Assembly (NCBI GenBank): GCA_964590495.1
Contig: CAZPWQ010000006.1
Span: 1 to 64,000 of the forward strand
Direction of reading: 5' to 3'
From: CAZPWQ01 sp964590495
GTDB lineage: Bacteria; Bacteroidota; Rhodothermia; Balneolales; Balneolaceae
Length of the DNA: 64,000 nt
A model generated the notes under the pieces. The model had not been told where the DNA came from, made no database searches, and worked only from the letters and a program-made list of their open reading frames with translations. Shown one piece after another: positions 25,535-33,243 of this stretch (position 1 is the first letter of the stretch; each line of letters begins with the position of its first letter). Made by a program: the position numbers and the translations under genes.

Positions 25535-25554
25535 TTATTAAAAATTTTTAATAA
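25535..25554. other. Perfect 20-base AT palindrome
   Basis: TTATTAAAAA directly followed by its reverse complement, between the end of hprK (25574, minus strand) and the M23 gene start (25413). On the minus strand this is 20 bases past the hprK stop, so a weak terminator or a protein-binding site is possible. It is all A/T, so its meaning is uncertain. Confidence 0.3.
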
Positions 25555-25573
25555 AATGCAACTTTTACCTTAA

Positions 25574-26602
25574 TCATTCAATGTCACCTTCAAAATATTC
25601 AATAGCTCTCTTGGGAACGTAGTTGCGATCTTTTTTTTCAGCCATTCGATTTTTCACTTTTTCCTGAAATGCCTGTGCGGCATCATACCCGTAGTGCCGG
25701 AGTAAATAATTCATAGCAATGACTTCAGCAATAACTGTAATGTTTTTACCGGGTGTTATCGGAAGGTTAATAAGGGGTATGTTTACATCCATAATAGATA
25801 TCGTATCCCGGTTCAGGCCGGTTCTTTCGATATCCTGTGACTCATCCCACAGTGATAACTCAAGGACTACTTCCAGCCGTTTTTGATAACGTATTGCCCG
25901 TACGCCGAACATCGACATGATATCAATAATGCCAAGGCCCCGGATTTCCATGAAGTGTTTGTTCATTTCGGTTGGTGATGTCATCAGAACATTATTTTTC
26001 TTGGTAAGTATGACAACATCGTCTGACACCAGCCGGTGACCCCGTTCAACAAGGTCAAGAGCGACTTCACTTTTACCTATGCCGGACTTTCCGGCAATTA
26101 AAATTCCGATCCCATACACATCGACCATCGAACCATGCACCATAGACTGCAGAGCAAATTGATCTTCCAGAAAGTCCCGGATTAGATGCATGAACCGTGT
26201 GGTTTCATAAGTAGTACCGTAAACAGGAATACCCGCTTTTTCAGTCAATTCCAGCAGATAGTCCGGCAGCCGGTTGCTGTCGGTTAAAATAAGTATCGGA
26301 ATCTCAAACTGGATCAGGCTTTTAAATGCTTTAATCTGTTTCTCTTTTGGGAGATACTCCAGATATTGCGATTCCGTATTACCCATAATCTGGATACGCT
26401 GATAGGTAAACAACTTAATATAGCCGGCCAGCGCCAGACCGGGACGGTGAAGATCCGCCTCGGTAACGTAGCGCTGATCGCTTTTATCAGTGGCTGAATA
26501 ACGCATCAAATTAATCTGAACCCGTTTTTCCAGCTTATCTATTAGATATTTGACGCTTATTTTGTCTTTTCTGGGTATTGATTCAAGGTCACCAAAAGGC
26601 AT
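25574..26602 (-). CDS. hprK: HPr kinase/phosphorylase
   Basis: HprK phosphorylates Ser46 of HPr (or a related protein) in response to metabolic state. The 342-residue protein has the N-terminal regulatory domain, then His156 in MVHGSMVD, Walker A GKSGIGKS at 171-178, and the signature MEIRGLGIIDI (residue ~220). The following segment NLPITPGKNITVIAEVIAMNYLL is also characteristic. It is the third gene of a run xerC-hpf-hprK, nine bases after hpf. No PTS gene is visible in the window. In Bacteroidota-type genomes HprK occurs with a small HPr-like partner or an alternative target, so its partner is unknown here. Confidence 0.93.
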   Translation of the reverse strand: MPFGDLESIPRKDKISVKYLIDKLEKRVQINLMRYSATDKSDQRYVTEADLHRPGLALAGYIKLFTYQRIQIMGNTESQYLEYLPKEKQIKAFKSLIQFEIPILILTDSNRLPDYLLELTEKAGIPVYGTTYETTRFMHLIRDFLEDQFALQSMVHGSMVDVYGIGILIAGKSGIGKSEVALDLVERGHRLVSDDVVILTKKNNVLMTSPTEMNKHFMEIRGLGIIDIMSMFGVRAIRYQKRLEVVLELSLWDESQDIERTGLNRDTISIMDVNIPLINLPITPGKNITVIAEVIAMNYLLRHYGYDAAQAFQEKVKNRMAEKKDRNYVPKRAIEYFEGDIE

Positions 26603-26611
26603 AGAAGTGGT

Positions 26612-26914
26612 TTAGTGGTTTTGGTGGAGCGTTGTTTCTTTGTATTTCTTTAACTGTCGTACTACTGTATCAACAGCCATATTTACAGCCTGTTCGTAAG
26701 AAGAAGCTGTTTCTTTTGTATTAATGAGTTTCTGAGGGACTTTAACATTTAATTCAGCCTGGTGCGGTTCTTCATCGTCAGGATTCGGTTGTAAAATAAT
26801 ATCACAGGTAATAATTCGATCATAGAACTGGTCAAGTTTTTGGACAGTGTCTACGGCGTAGGTATGCAGTTCAGTGCTGGCATCAAAATGTCGTGCTGTA
26901 AATGTGGTTTTCAT
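26612..26914 (-). CDS. hpf: Ribosome hibernation-promoting factor (HPF/YfiA family)
   Basis: A 100-residue factor that binds the 30S decoding site to hibernate ribosomes in stationary phase. The first strand TTFTARHFDASTELHTYA and the middle helix NVKVPQKLINTKETASSYEQAVNMAVDTVVRQLKKYK fit the short (non-lactococcal) HPF class. The start is supported by a strong AGGAGG ribosome site about six bases upstream, which is unusual in this window. It overlaps neither neighbour but lies 9 bases from hprK and 20 from xerC, so it is in the same operon. Confidence 0.93.
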   Translation of the reverse strand: MKTTFTARHFDASTELHTYAVDTVQKLDQFYDRIITCDIILQPNPDDEEPHQAELNVKVPQKLINTKETASSYEQAVNMAVDTVVRQLKKYKETTLHQNH

Positions 26915-26934
26915 AATATTCCTCCTAATTAAAG

Positions 26935-27852
26935 TTAGTTTTTGGCTCTGGGATGAGCCAGTTCATATACATTTTTTAGCCGTTCTACCGAGGTATGGGT
27001 ATATACCTGTGTAGAGGCCAGACTCGAATGTCCCAACAATTCTTTTATAATCCTGATATCTGCACCCTTATCCAACAGATGTGTCGCAAAACTGTGTCGC
27101 AATACATGGGGACTTTTTTGAGTAACTTCACTGGCACGTTTCAGATAGTCTTGCACAAGCCGCTGAACCGCCCGCTGATAAATTCGCTGTCCGCCTGCAG
27201 CCAGAAAAAGCGCTTTTCGGGCGTCGCTGTCTGTCCTTTCACCATATAAATCGGTTTTGCTTTGTAAATGTTGCCTCAGAACTTTGGCAGTTCGTATACC
27301 CAGCGGCACAATACGCTGTTTAGCCCCTTTCCCCAATACTTTTATCTGGTTCATCTTGAAGTTGATATCATCTTCATTCAAATTAACCAGTTCCGTCAGG
27401 CGCATACCGGTACTGTAAAACAGCTCAAGAATAGCGCGATCCTGTGTACTTTCCGGCGTATCTGTGGGGGCCAGCTCCATCATCCGGTTTAAGTCTTCAA
27501 TATTAGCTGTCTTCGGAAGAGGCCGGTCTTTTTTGGGGACGATCAGGAGATGGGCAGGATTCTGTTCCACCATTCCTCGCTTAAAAGCGTACTTGAAGAA
27601 CGACCGGACTGCAGCTACTTTACGTGCAATTGAGCTTTTGGCCAAACCTTTACTTGATAATTCACCCAGCCAGAGACGAATGGTAATGCGTTCAACCATG
27701 CCGGGTAAAACCTCACTTTCTTCAGCTTCAAAATGTGCAAGACAGAAATCATAGAATTGGTTCAGGTCGTTTTGATACGAGCGGATGGTATGGGGTGAAG
27801 CATTTCTCTCGATCTTTAGATACCGAAGATATTTGGCTATAGCTTTCTTCAT
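26935..27852 (-). CDS. xerC: Tyrosine recombinase XerC
   Basis: A 305-residue tyrosine recombinase, with the core-binding SAM-like domain at residues ~1-95 and a catalytic domain after. The catalytic residues Arg151 (STGMRLTEL), Lys175 (GKGAK), His249 and Arg252 (SPHVLRHSF), His275 (LLGHSSL) and Tyr284 (TQVYTH) are all visible. It resolves chromosome dimers at dif with XerD. Not phage-like: size and neighbours (hpf, hprK) are the conserved arrangement in this group. It is the first gene of this operon. Confidence 0.93.
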   Translation of the reverse strand: MKKAIAKYLRYLKIERNASPHTIRSYQNDLNQFYDFCLAHFEAEESEVLPGMVERITIRLWLGELSSKGLAKSSIARKVAAVRSFFKYAFKRGMVEQNPAHLLIVPKKDRPLPKTANIEDLNRMMELAPTDTPESTQDRAILELFYSTGMRLTELVNLNEDDINFKMNQIKVLGKGAKQRIVPLGIRTAKVLRQHLQSKTDLYGERTDSDARKALFLAAGGQRIYQRAVQRLVQDYLKRASEVTQKSPHVLRHSFATHLLDKGADIRIIKELLGHSSLASTQVYTHTSVERLKNVYELAHPRAKN

Positions 27853-28124
27853 GTTTTAATATGACTACTTTAGTAATAAAAATAAACAGGAAAAATGCAG
27901 AATTAATCTAACTGACAGTATGTTTAAATTATTCAATCAGATTTTGTTTCACAGGCTTCATTAATTTCAACAAAAGCTGAACGTCTGGCATTTGGATGAA
28001 TTGGTTACTATTTAATGATCATAATTCATATTTCCGGCAGCTTTTAATATTTCATGCATTAGTACTGCCTTTGTTTCCGAAAGAGTAAGTTGAATTTTTT
28101 CTGTTTTAATAATTAACTTAAAAA

Positions 28125-29216
28125 ATGAAAGTTACTTTAGATATCAATAGAGATATACGAACGTTAAAAACCGAGCCGGGTGGTTATGAATGGTGGCATT
28201 TTAATGCTATTTCCGATGACGGGGAGTATCGTTTTGTAGTTACTTTTTATGAGGGGAATCCATTTTCGACAAGGTACATCAAGAGGCTAAACAAAGGGAC
28301 AAAAAAAGAGTCTCTGCCGGAAAATTTTCCGGCTGTGAATATCTCTTTTTATGAAAACAATGAACCTGTCTTTTACAATTTTACCGAATATGAGCCCGAA
28401 AAAGCCATATTTTCCGATAATCGTCCTGATCTGACAATCGGTTCCAATAAAATGAGTACAGATATTGATGATTCGGAAGCGACTTACATTCTCAACCTCA
28501 AGGATAAGTTACCGAATGGAGATGCGATAGTAGGCAATCTTGAATTCAGCAGTAAATTATGCGTGAAAGATCTTCTTGATGAGGATCCGGATGGTACAGC
28601 GAAACACAGCTGGAGTTTAATACAACCAAAGGCTGAAGTCAGTGGTAAGATTCGCATATATTCAAGAAATGAAAAGCCGAAGATTATAACTTTTGCCGGA
28701 ATCGGTTACCATGATCACAATTTGGGATTTGAGCCCATGAAGAATGATTTCTCTGAATTGTACCGCGGACGTTATCATTTTGAATACGGTACTCTCATAT
28801 ACTATATCATCAAAAGAAAAGAGGGGTTGCATCACCGGGCCTGGATTATCAGCAATAGCGGAGACCGCCTGTTAAACTCCTTTGAAGACATTTCTCTGAT
28901 GGATAAAAGCTTATCACTGTTCGGGCTGGTCAGTGCGCGTAAGTTTTTGTTACACAGTGGTAATGCGCATGTAAATATTCAGCAGTCAAAAGTTCTGGAT
29001 AACGGGCCTTTCTACCAGCGATTCAGCAGTGATGCATTCCTGCACGTACCTGAAAACGATGCTGTAGAGGTAAGCAATGGATTCAGCGAATATGTTTGCA
29101 CGGATCGTATTCACTGGCCTATGTTCCGGCCGCTGATCAATATGCGGATTCGATATCGCAGCCGGCCGCCACACTGGATCCAATATTCAAAAAAACTGTA
29201 CCGGTGGATCTGGTGA
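28125..29216 (+). CDS. CrtC-like hydratase / lipocalin-related protein
   Basis: A 363-residue protein resembling the carotenoid 1,2-hydratase (hydroxyneurosporene synthase, CrtC) fold. Characteristic pieces are YEWWHFNAISDDGEYRFVV near residue 24, HSWSLIQPKAEVSGKIRI and GIGYHDHNLGFEPM, the last close to the CrtC signature with histidines. It has no signal peptide. If it acts on carotenoids, it would add water to an acyclic end group. No phytoene synthase or lycopene-type carotenoid genes lie near, so function is uncertain; the O-methyltransferase that follows 31 bases later could act on the hydroxyl so made, as CrtF does in spheroidene-type pathways, but this is inference. Confidence 0.75.
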   Translation: MKVTLDINRDIRTLKTEPGGYEWWHFNAISDDGEYRFVVTFYEGNPFSTRYIKRLNKGTKKESLPENFPAVNISFYENNEPVFYNFTEYEPEKAIFSDNRPDLTIGSNKMSTDIDDSEATYILNLKDKLPNGDAIVGNLEFSSKLCVKDLLDEDPDGTAKHSWSLIQPKAEVSGKIRIYSRNEKPKIITFAGIGYHDHNLGFEPMKNDFSELYRGRYHFEYGTLIYYIIKRKEGLHHRAWIISNSGDRLLNSFEDISLMDKSLSLFGLVSARKFLLHSGNAHVNIQQSKVLDNGPFYQRFSSDAFLHVPENDAVEVSNGFSEYVCTDRIHWPMFRPLINMRIRYRSRPPHWIQYSKKLYRWIW

Positions 29217-29247
29217 TAAACTATAGTTACTTATTTAAAAATTGAAT

Positions 29248-29874
29248 ATGAATCTGAATGAAGTTGAAAGCTATGTTTACACCCACACTACGGATGATTC
29301 GGATCTTATCAAAGAGCTGATAAGGACATCAGAAGATGAGCTGGAATATTCGGATATGATGAGCAGGCGGCTTGTCGGACGCCTTTTGAGTATCCTGATC
29401 AAAATATCCGGTACAAAAAGAGTGCTTGAGGTGGGGACATTTACCGGTTATTCGGCCATGACTATGGCTGAGGCCTTACCGGAAGATGGAGAGCTATATA
29501 CCTGTGAATATAACGAGCGCTATGGTGAGATCGCTGTTTCCTTTTTCGACAGAAGTGAATATAGTTCTAAAATTACGCTGATGATGGGAGATGCCACGGA
29601 AACTATTCCCGATATTAAAGGGGTAGTTGATTTTATTTTTCTTGATGCCGATAAAATCAACTACCCGGCATATTATAAGATGCTTCTGCCCAGGTTGAAA
29701 TCCGGCGGACTGATGGTTATCGATAATGTTTTATGGGGTGGCGAGGTTATGGATGCCGCGACTGAAAAAGCGGAAGCGATAAACCGGCTTAACCAACAGA
29801 TAAGTGCTGACGAGAGGGTGGAGCAGGTGATGCTTACGGTCCGCGACGGTGTTACGATCGTTCGCAAAAAATAA
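29248..29874 (+). CDS. SAM-dependent O-methyltransferase, caffeoyl-CoA type
   Basis: A 208-residue methyltransferase of the class I cation-dependent O-methyltransferase (OMT_3) family. The SAM motif is VLEVGTFTGYSAMTMAEALP at residues ~51-70, with metal and substrate residues in FLDADKINYPAYY and VIDNVLWGG. I use the ATG at 29248 (MNLNEVESY); a TTG two codons before is also possible. It follows the CrtC-like gene by 31 bases on the same strand, so it may share a transcript and substrate with it. It ends in a terminator facing the FKBP gene. Confidence 0.88.
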   Translation: MNLNEVESYVYTHTTDDSDLIKELIRTSEDELEYSDMMSRRLVGRLLSILIKISGTKRVLEVGTFTGYSAMTMAEALPEDGELYTCEYNERYGEIAVSFFDRSEYSSKITLMMGDATETIPDIKGVVDFIFLDADKINYPAYYKMLLPRLKSGGLMVIDNVLWGGEVMDAATEKAEAINRLNQQISADERVEQVMLTVRDGVTIVRKK

Positions 29875-29875
29875 A

Positions 29876-29910
29876 GCCCGAATCTGAAAATCAGACCCGG
29901 GCATTTTATT
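29876..29910. terminator. Bidirectional hairpin terminator
   Basis: GCCCG at 29876-29880 pairs with CGGGC at 29898-29902; within it TCTGA pairs with TCAGA around an AAA loop, with two mismatched bases between. A-run precedes and ATTTTATT follows. It lies between two convergent genes, the methyltransferase and the FKBP isomerase, and can serve both. Confidence 0.7.
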
Positions 29911-29925
29911 AAAAATTTATAGCGA

Positions 29926-30360
29926 TTAACCTTCCCGTTCAACCAGTTCAATGTCGAACGTTAAATCCTTGCCTGCTAGCGGATGATTGGCATCCAATTT
30001 AACAAAATCATCTTCAACAGCAGTAATTTGGACTGGAATAGCACGTCCGTCTTCCTGTTGTTGCATCTGCAGTTGCATACCTACCTCGGGTTCGATGTTA
30101 TCGGGCAGGTCTGATTTAGAAACTTCAAGCTCAAGATCTTCGCGTCGTTCACCATAGGCATCGTCAGACGGAATATCAACGGTAGTGCTGTCGCCGACTT
30201 CCATACCCTCAACCGCTTTTTCAAAGCCGGGAATCAATTGTCCCTGGCCGAGAGTGAACTCCAGCGGTTCACGTTCTTCAGAACTGTCAAATATAGATCC
30301 GTCTTTTAATTTTCCAGTATAGTGAACCTTAACAGTGTCACCTTCTTTTACTTTAGACAT
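29926..30360 (-). CDS. FKBP-type peptidyl-prolyl isomerase, SlyD-like
   Basis: A 144-residue cis-trans prolyl isomerase and chaperone. FKBP motifs are VKVHYTGKLKDGSIFDSS at residues ~9-26 and QLIPGFEKAVEGMEVGDS; the insert-in-flap region DDAYGERREDLELEVSKSDLP is the SlyD-type chaperone loop. The C-terminus lacks the His/Cys-rich metal tail of E. coli SlyD. I chose the ATG at 30360 (MSKVKEGD...); a longer frame from 30414 would add a non-conserved 18 residues. Cytoplasmic. Confidence 0.9.
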   Translation of the reverse strand: MSKVKEGDTVKVHYTGKLKDGSIFDSSEEREPLEFTLGQGQLIPGFEKAVEGMEVGDSTTVDIPSDDAYGERREDLELEVSKSDLPDNIEPEVGMQLQMQQQEDGRAIPVQITAVEDDFVKLDANHPLAGKDLTFDIELVEREG

Positions 30361-30572
30361 ATCTTTCTTATTTAATTTATTTCTATGAATGTGCATTAAT
30401 ATAAAGGTTTTCAATGAGAATTAAGAGTTTTAATACTCATTACTCCATTGATTAAACCGGAATTTAACTTATTGTTAAACCATTACTTACTATGTCAACC
30501 GCATATGAATATGAAACTGAACATAGTTATTCATGCTGCTTCTAATCAATTAACAGATATTGAAAACAAATC

Positions 30573-30992
30573 ATGCCTGAAAATATTGTAGATATCCTGA
30601 AAAAAGCTAAAACCATTGCTATAGTCGGCTGCTCAGATAAAAAATATCGAACCAGTTATCATATTGCAGAATATATGCAGGAAAACGGTTATCGTATTAT
30701 CCCTGTTAATCCGAACTATGATCAGATTCTCGGCGAAAAAGTATATTCCAGTGTTGATAAGATCCCTGAAGATATAACTCTGGATATTGTAGATATTTTT
30801 CGTAATCCGGCTCACACAGAAGAGATGGTTCAGGATGTAATCCGGCGGGTAGCAAATACAGGCAGAAAGCCTATCGTATGGACCCAACTTGGGGTATCAT
30901 CGGAGGAAGCTAAAAAACTGGCAGGGGATGAGGGGCTCACTTATATCGAGGAGAGGTGTTTGATGGTGGAGCATAGTAAAAATATTGCGTAA
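30573..30992 (+). CDS. CoA-binding domain protein (YccU-like)
   Basis: A 139-residue protein of the single CoA-binding Rossmann domain family. It shows IAIVGCSDKKYRTSYHIAEYM with the nucleotide-binding loop, YRIIPVNPNYDQILGEKVY, and the end signature VWTQLGVSSEEAKKLAGDEGLTYIEERCLMVEH. Family members are widespread but have no firm function; CoA binding is inferred from the fold. Its stop codon overlaps a perfect 7-base tandem array. Confidence 0.88.
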   Translation: MPENIVDILKKAKTIAIVGCSDKKYRTSYHIAEYMQENGYRIIPVNPNYDQILGEKVYSSVDKIPEDITLDIVDIFRNPAHTEEMVQDVIRRVANTGRKPIVWTQLGVSSEEAKKLAGDEGLTYIEERCLMVEHSKNIA

Positions 30993-31039
30993 CCCGTAAC
31001 CCGTAACCCGTGATGCGTGATGCGTGATGCGTAATGCGT
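30991..31039. repeat. Seven tandem heptamers
   Basis: Three copies of AACCCGT (30991-31011), three of GATGCGT (31012-31032) and one AATGCGT (31033-31039), all in strict 7-base phase. The first copy overlaps the stop codon of the CoA-binding gene, whose frame reads GCG TAA into it. The array lies between that gene and yajQ (convergent). The ATGCG-type words recall those near 3890 and 55150. Confidence 0.9.
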
Positions 31040-31050
31040 TGCTTAATCTT

Positions 31051-31542
31051 TCAGTTTTTCATGTTGACGAACTGGAGCGGGATGCCGAAATTTTTGTTTT
31101 TGAGTTGTTGGATAACTGCCTGAAGGTCATCAATTTTCTTTCCTGTTACACGCACCTGATCTTCCTGTATGGCAGGTTGAACTTTCAATTTCAGGTTTTT
31201 TACTGTCTTGGTAATCTGTTTGGCTGTTTCTCTGTCGATACCTGATTTCAGATTAACCTGCATCTTGAGATGCCCGTGCGAAGTCCCCTCCGTTTGCTGA
31301 AAGTCGAGTACTTTCGGGCTGATCTTACGTTTGGTAAAATTACGGGTCAGCATTTCTTTTACCGCCTGTAATTTCATTTCATCAGCTACAATCAACTGAA
31401 TTGTATCGTCTTTACGATTATAGGTGATCTCTGTGTTAAGTCCGCGAAAGTCGTAACGATTTTCTACCTCTTTCCGGGTGTTGTTTACCGCATTATCCAC
31501 TTCCTGTGGATCCAGTTTATTTACGATATCAAATGAAGGCAT
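31051..31542 (-). CDS. YajQ family cyclic-di-GMP-binding protein
   Basis: A 163-residue protein of the YajQ family: tandem ferredoxin-like domains that bind nucleic acids and, in Xanthomonas, cyclic di-GMP. The start MPSFDIVNKLDPQEVDNAVN and the ending VRVTGKKIDDLQAVIQQLKNKNFGIPLQFVNM are the family's two most conserved segments, and NRYDFRGLN is also present. Length is standard. It faces the CoA-binding gene across the heptamer array. The regulatory target in this organism cannot be inferred. Confidence 0.93.
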   Translation of the reverse strand: MPSFDIVNKLDPQEVDNAVNNTRKEVENRYDFRGLNTEITYNRKDDTIQLIVADEMKLQAVKEMLTRNFTKRKISPKVLDFQQTEGTSHGHLKMQVNLKSGIDRETAKQITKTVKNLKLKVQPAIQEDQVRVTGKKIDDLQAVIQQLKNKNFGIPLQFVNMKN

Positions 31543-31587
31543 TACAGGTATTTTTTATAAAAGTTGAAAGAAGGTATGGAATTATAT

Positions 31588-32298
31588 TCAGACTTTATCC
31601 TCCTGGTGTATTCTTTCTTTTCGTTGTTCTTCAAATTCTTTCAGTTTTTTAACGAGAAGGCGTTCGACCAGTAATCGGTCTTCAGCAGGAATATAGGTTT
31701 TAAAATCAGTCAGTTTGGAGTCGGACGTGTAATAGTCGATCTGAAGTACTTCTTCCGACTCCCACCGGTAGGAGGTTACCTGTTCCCATTCTGCAAACTG
31801 ATCCAGAAGCAGTATACCGTTACTGCGGAATTCGGGAACTATATTTATCGTCCAGCCCCAGTAGCCAAAAAAGATGAGCGAGAGCCCGGAGGTAATACCA
31901 ATTCCCGTAAAAGGACCGAGTGTAAGTATGCCGGTCCGGTAAATACCGAATGCGACAATCATTATGGCGATAATATTGGGTGCGGCATCGGTCCAAAACG
32001 AACGGTGCAGGTATTCAACAGGACCGGCTTCGCCGCGAAGAGAGATGAGCTTAGTGCCGAACCCGGCAAGAAATCCCGCAGCAAATATGTACAATCCCAT
32101 TGTGGTTTTGGCTGCTGTTTCCTGGGTAAAGTAACCCATCCAGTGCGCGACATTGAGTACTGTTAGTAACACTACACCTGCAATCAGAGTATTGAGAACC
32201 CGGCGCTCGTTTAGATGCTCAAAGCGTATAACCCTTCTGAAGCCCAGCCAACAGGCCAGTAAGAACACAACACTGAGAATGAATGAAAGTAAATACAT
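31588..32298 (-). CDS. Hypothetical polytopic membrane protein with cytoplasmic C-terminus
   Basis: A 236-residue protein that I do not recognise. Five or six hydrophobic helices occupy residues 1-165 (MYLLSFILSVVFLLACWLGF, NTLIAGVVLLTVLNVAHWM, MGLYIFAAGFLAGFGTKL, APNIIAIMIVAFGIY, SGLSLIFFGYWGWTINIV). The C-terminal ~70 residues are soluble, with EFRSNGILLLDQFAEWEQVTSYRWE and then a charged helix KKLKEFEEQRKERIHQE. The soluble segment may be a pleckstrin-like fold of bacterial type, but this is a guess. It lies 45 bases upstream of yajQ on the same strand. Confidence 0.75.
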   Translation of the reverse strand: MYLLSFILSVVFLLACWLGFRRVIRFEHLNERRVLNTLIAGVVLLTVLNVAHWMGYFTQETAAKTTMGLYIFAAGFLAGFGTKLISLRGEAGPVEYLHRSFWTDAAPNIIAIMIVAFGIYRTGILTLGPFTGIGITSGLSLIFFGYWGWTINIVPEFRSNGILLLDQFAEWEQVTSYRWESEEVLQIDYYTSDSKLTDFKTYIPAEDRLLVERLLVKKLKEFEEQRKERIHQEDKV

Positions 32299-32587
32299 AC
32301 TTTTAAAGTGATTAAATGATTATAAACTTCAAAAAGGAATATTCCATTACTGACTTTTCATATTCTGTGGTGGCGGTTTTTTTAAAGAATACTCAGCGTT
32401 AATAAAATTCTCTCTCTTAAAAATAAAATGTAATTTATTAAAAAGGTGACAAAAACCTTTATTTTATCACTGAAATTTAGATGCTAAATATGTTGTATTC
32501 AACCGGCCAATAAACAACCGGCAATATTCTGGCGCCCCATCCCGAAATAAATTTAAATTAGGTTACCTGTTAAATACCTTAATACTA

Positions 32588-32929
32588 ATGACAACTGATC
32601 TGAAGCCGACAAGCATTGAAGTAAGAAACAGCGATCAAAAACTGGTGATTGAATGGAATGATAATCATAAGTCTGTTTATTCACTTTTCGGGCTACGTAA
32701 AAACTGTCCCTGTGTATCGTGCCGTGGCGGACACGGACAGATGAATACTTTTAACCGGTCTCTCTTTTTTGTCGATCCCCCCCGGCATGTTGAGGTCGAG
32801 GATATCAGGCAGATAGGTAATCACGCTATTAAAATTTACTGGAACGACGGGCACAGCAGCGGGATGTACCAGTGGGAGACCCTGCGCGATATGTGTCCAT
32901 GTCCGGATTGCTATCCGAAACAGGAATGA
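32588..32929 (+). CDS. DUF971 domain protein (gamma-butyrobetaine hydroxylase-like N-terminal domain)
   Basis: A 113-residue single-domain protein of the DUF971 family. It carries the two metal-binding cysteine motifs: LRKNCPCVSCRGG near residue 37 and the terminal MCPCPDCYP. Such proteins are found alone and next to Fe-S metabolism genes, and the domain also forms the N-terminus of gamma-butyrobetaine hydroxylases. The motif order EWNDNHKSVYS...IKIYWNDGHSSGMYQWETLR matches the family. It has no operon partner here. Confidence 0.9.
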   Translation: MTTDLKPTSIEVRNSDQKLVIEWNDNHKSVYSLFGLRKNCPCVSCRGGHGQMNTFNRSLFFVDPPRHVEVEDIRQIGNHAIKIYWNDGHSSGMYQWETLRDMCPCPDCYPKQE

Positions 32930-32980
32930 CTTGTTTGCCGTCTTTAGCTAATTCTACTCTTTTTGTAAATTTTTTTCCTT

Positions 32981-33138
32981 TGTCATTCTGAGCAAGGGCC
33001 GGTGTTCTATCTGGCCCGCAGCCGAAGAATCTCATCGGTTGGGCAGGGGGCCTTGCTTGGGCAGGTGCCCTGCAAGCGAGATCCTTCGACTGATTGATTT
33101 ATTGCCCTGGTTTACGCTTCGGTGTCTCAGGATGACAG
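32981..33138. repeat. Dispersed TGTCATTCTGAGC inverted element
   Basis: The ends TGTCATTCTGAGC and TCTCAGGATGACA are imperfect inverted repeats, and the inner GAAGAATCTC and GAGATCCTTC pair as well. The interior carries GGGCAGG words with direct repeats (GGGCAGGGGGCC, GGGCAGGTGCCC). It fills most of the 314 bases between the DUF971 gene and the M28 peptidase gene; I see no gene there. Confidence 0.65.
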
Positions 33139-33243
33139 GTGGGGGCAGGTGCCCGTGTGATAAACGTCGTGGAATAAGTGAATAGGGCTTTATTTAAAAT
33201 TCTTCCATTCTTGACAAGGGTGATATTGATTACCAGTAATCTG

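Noticed and set aside
26935..27852. XerC gene as a mark of an integrated phage or island
   Set aside because: Neighbours hpf and hprK are housekeeping, no phage genes, attachment repeats or tRNA are near, and length and motifs are those of chromosomal XerC.
30991..31039. Heptamer array as a CRISPR
   Set aside because: Units are 7 bases without spacers; no cas genes are in the window.
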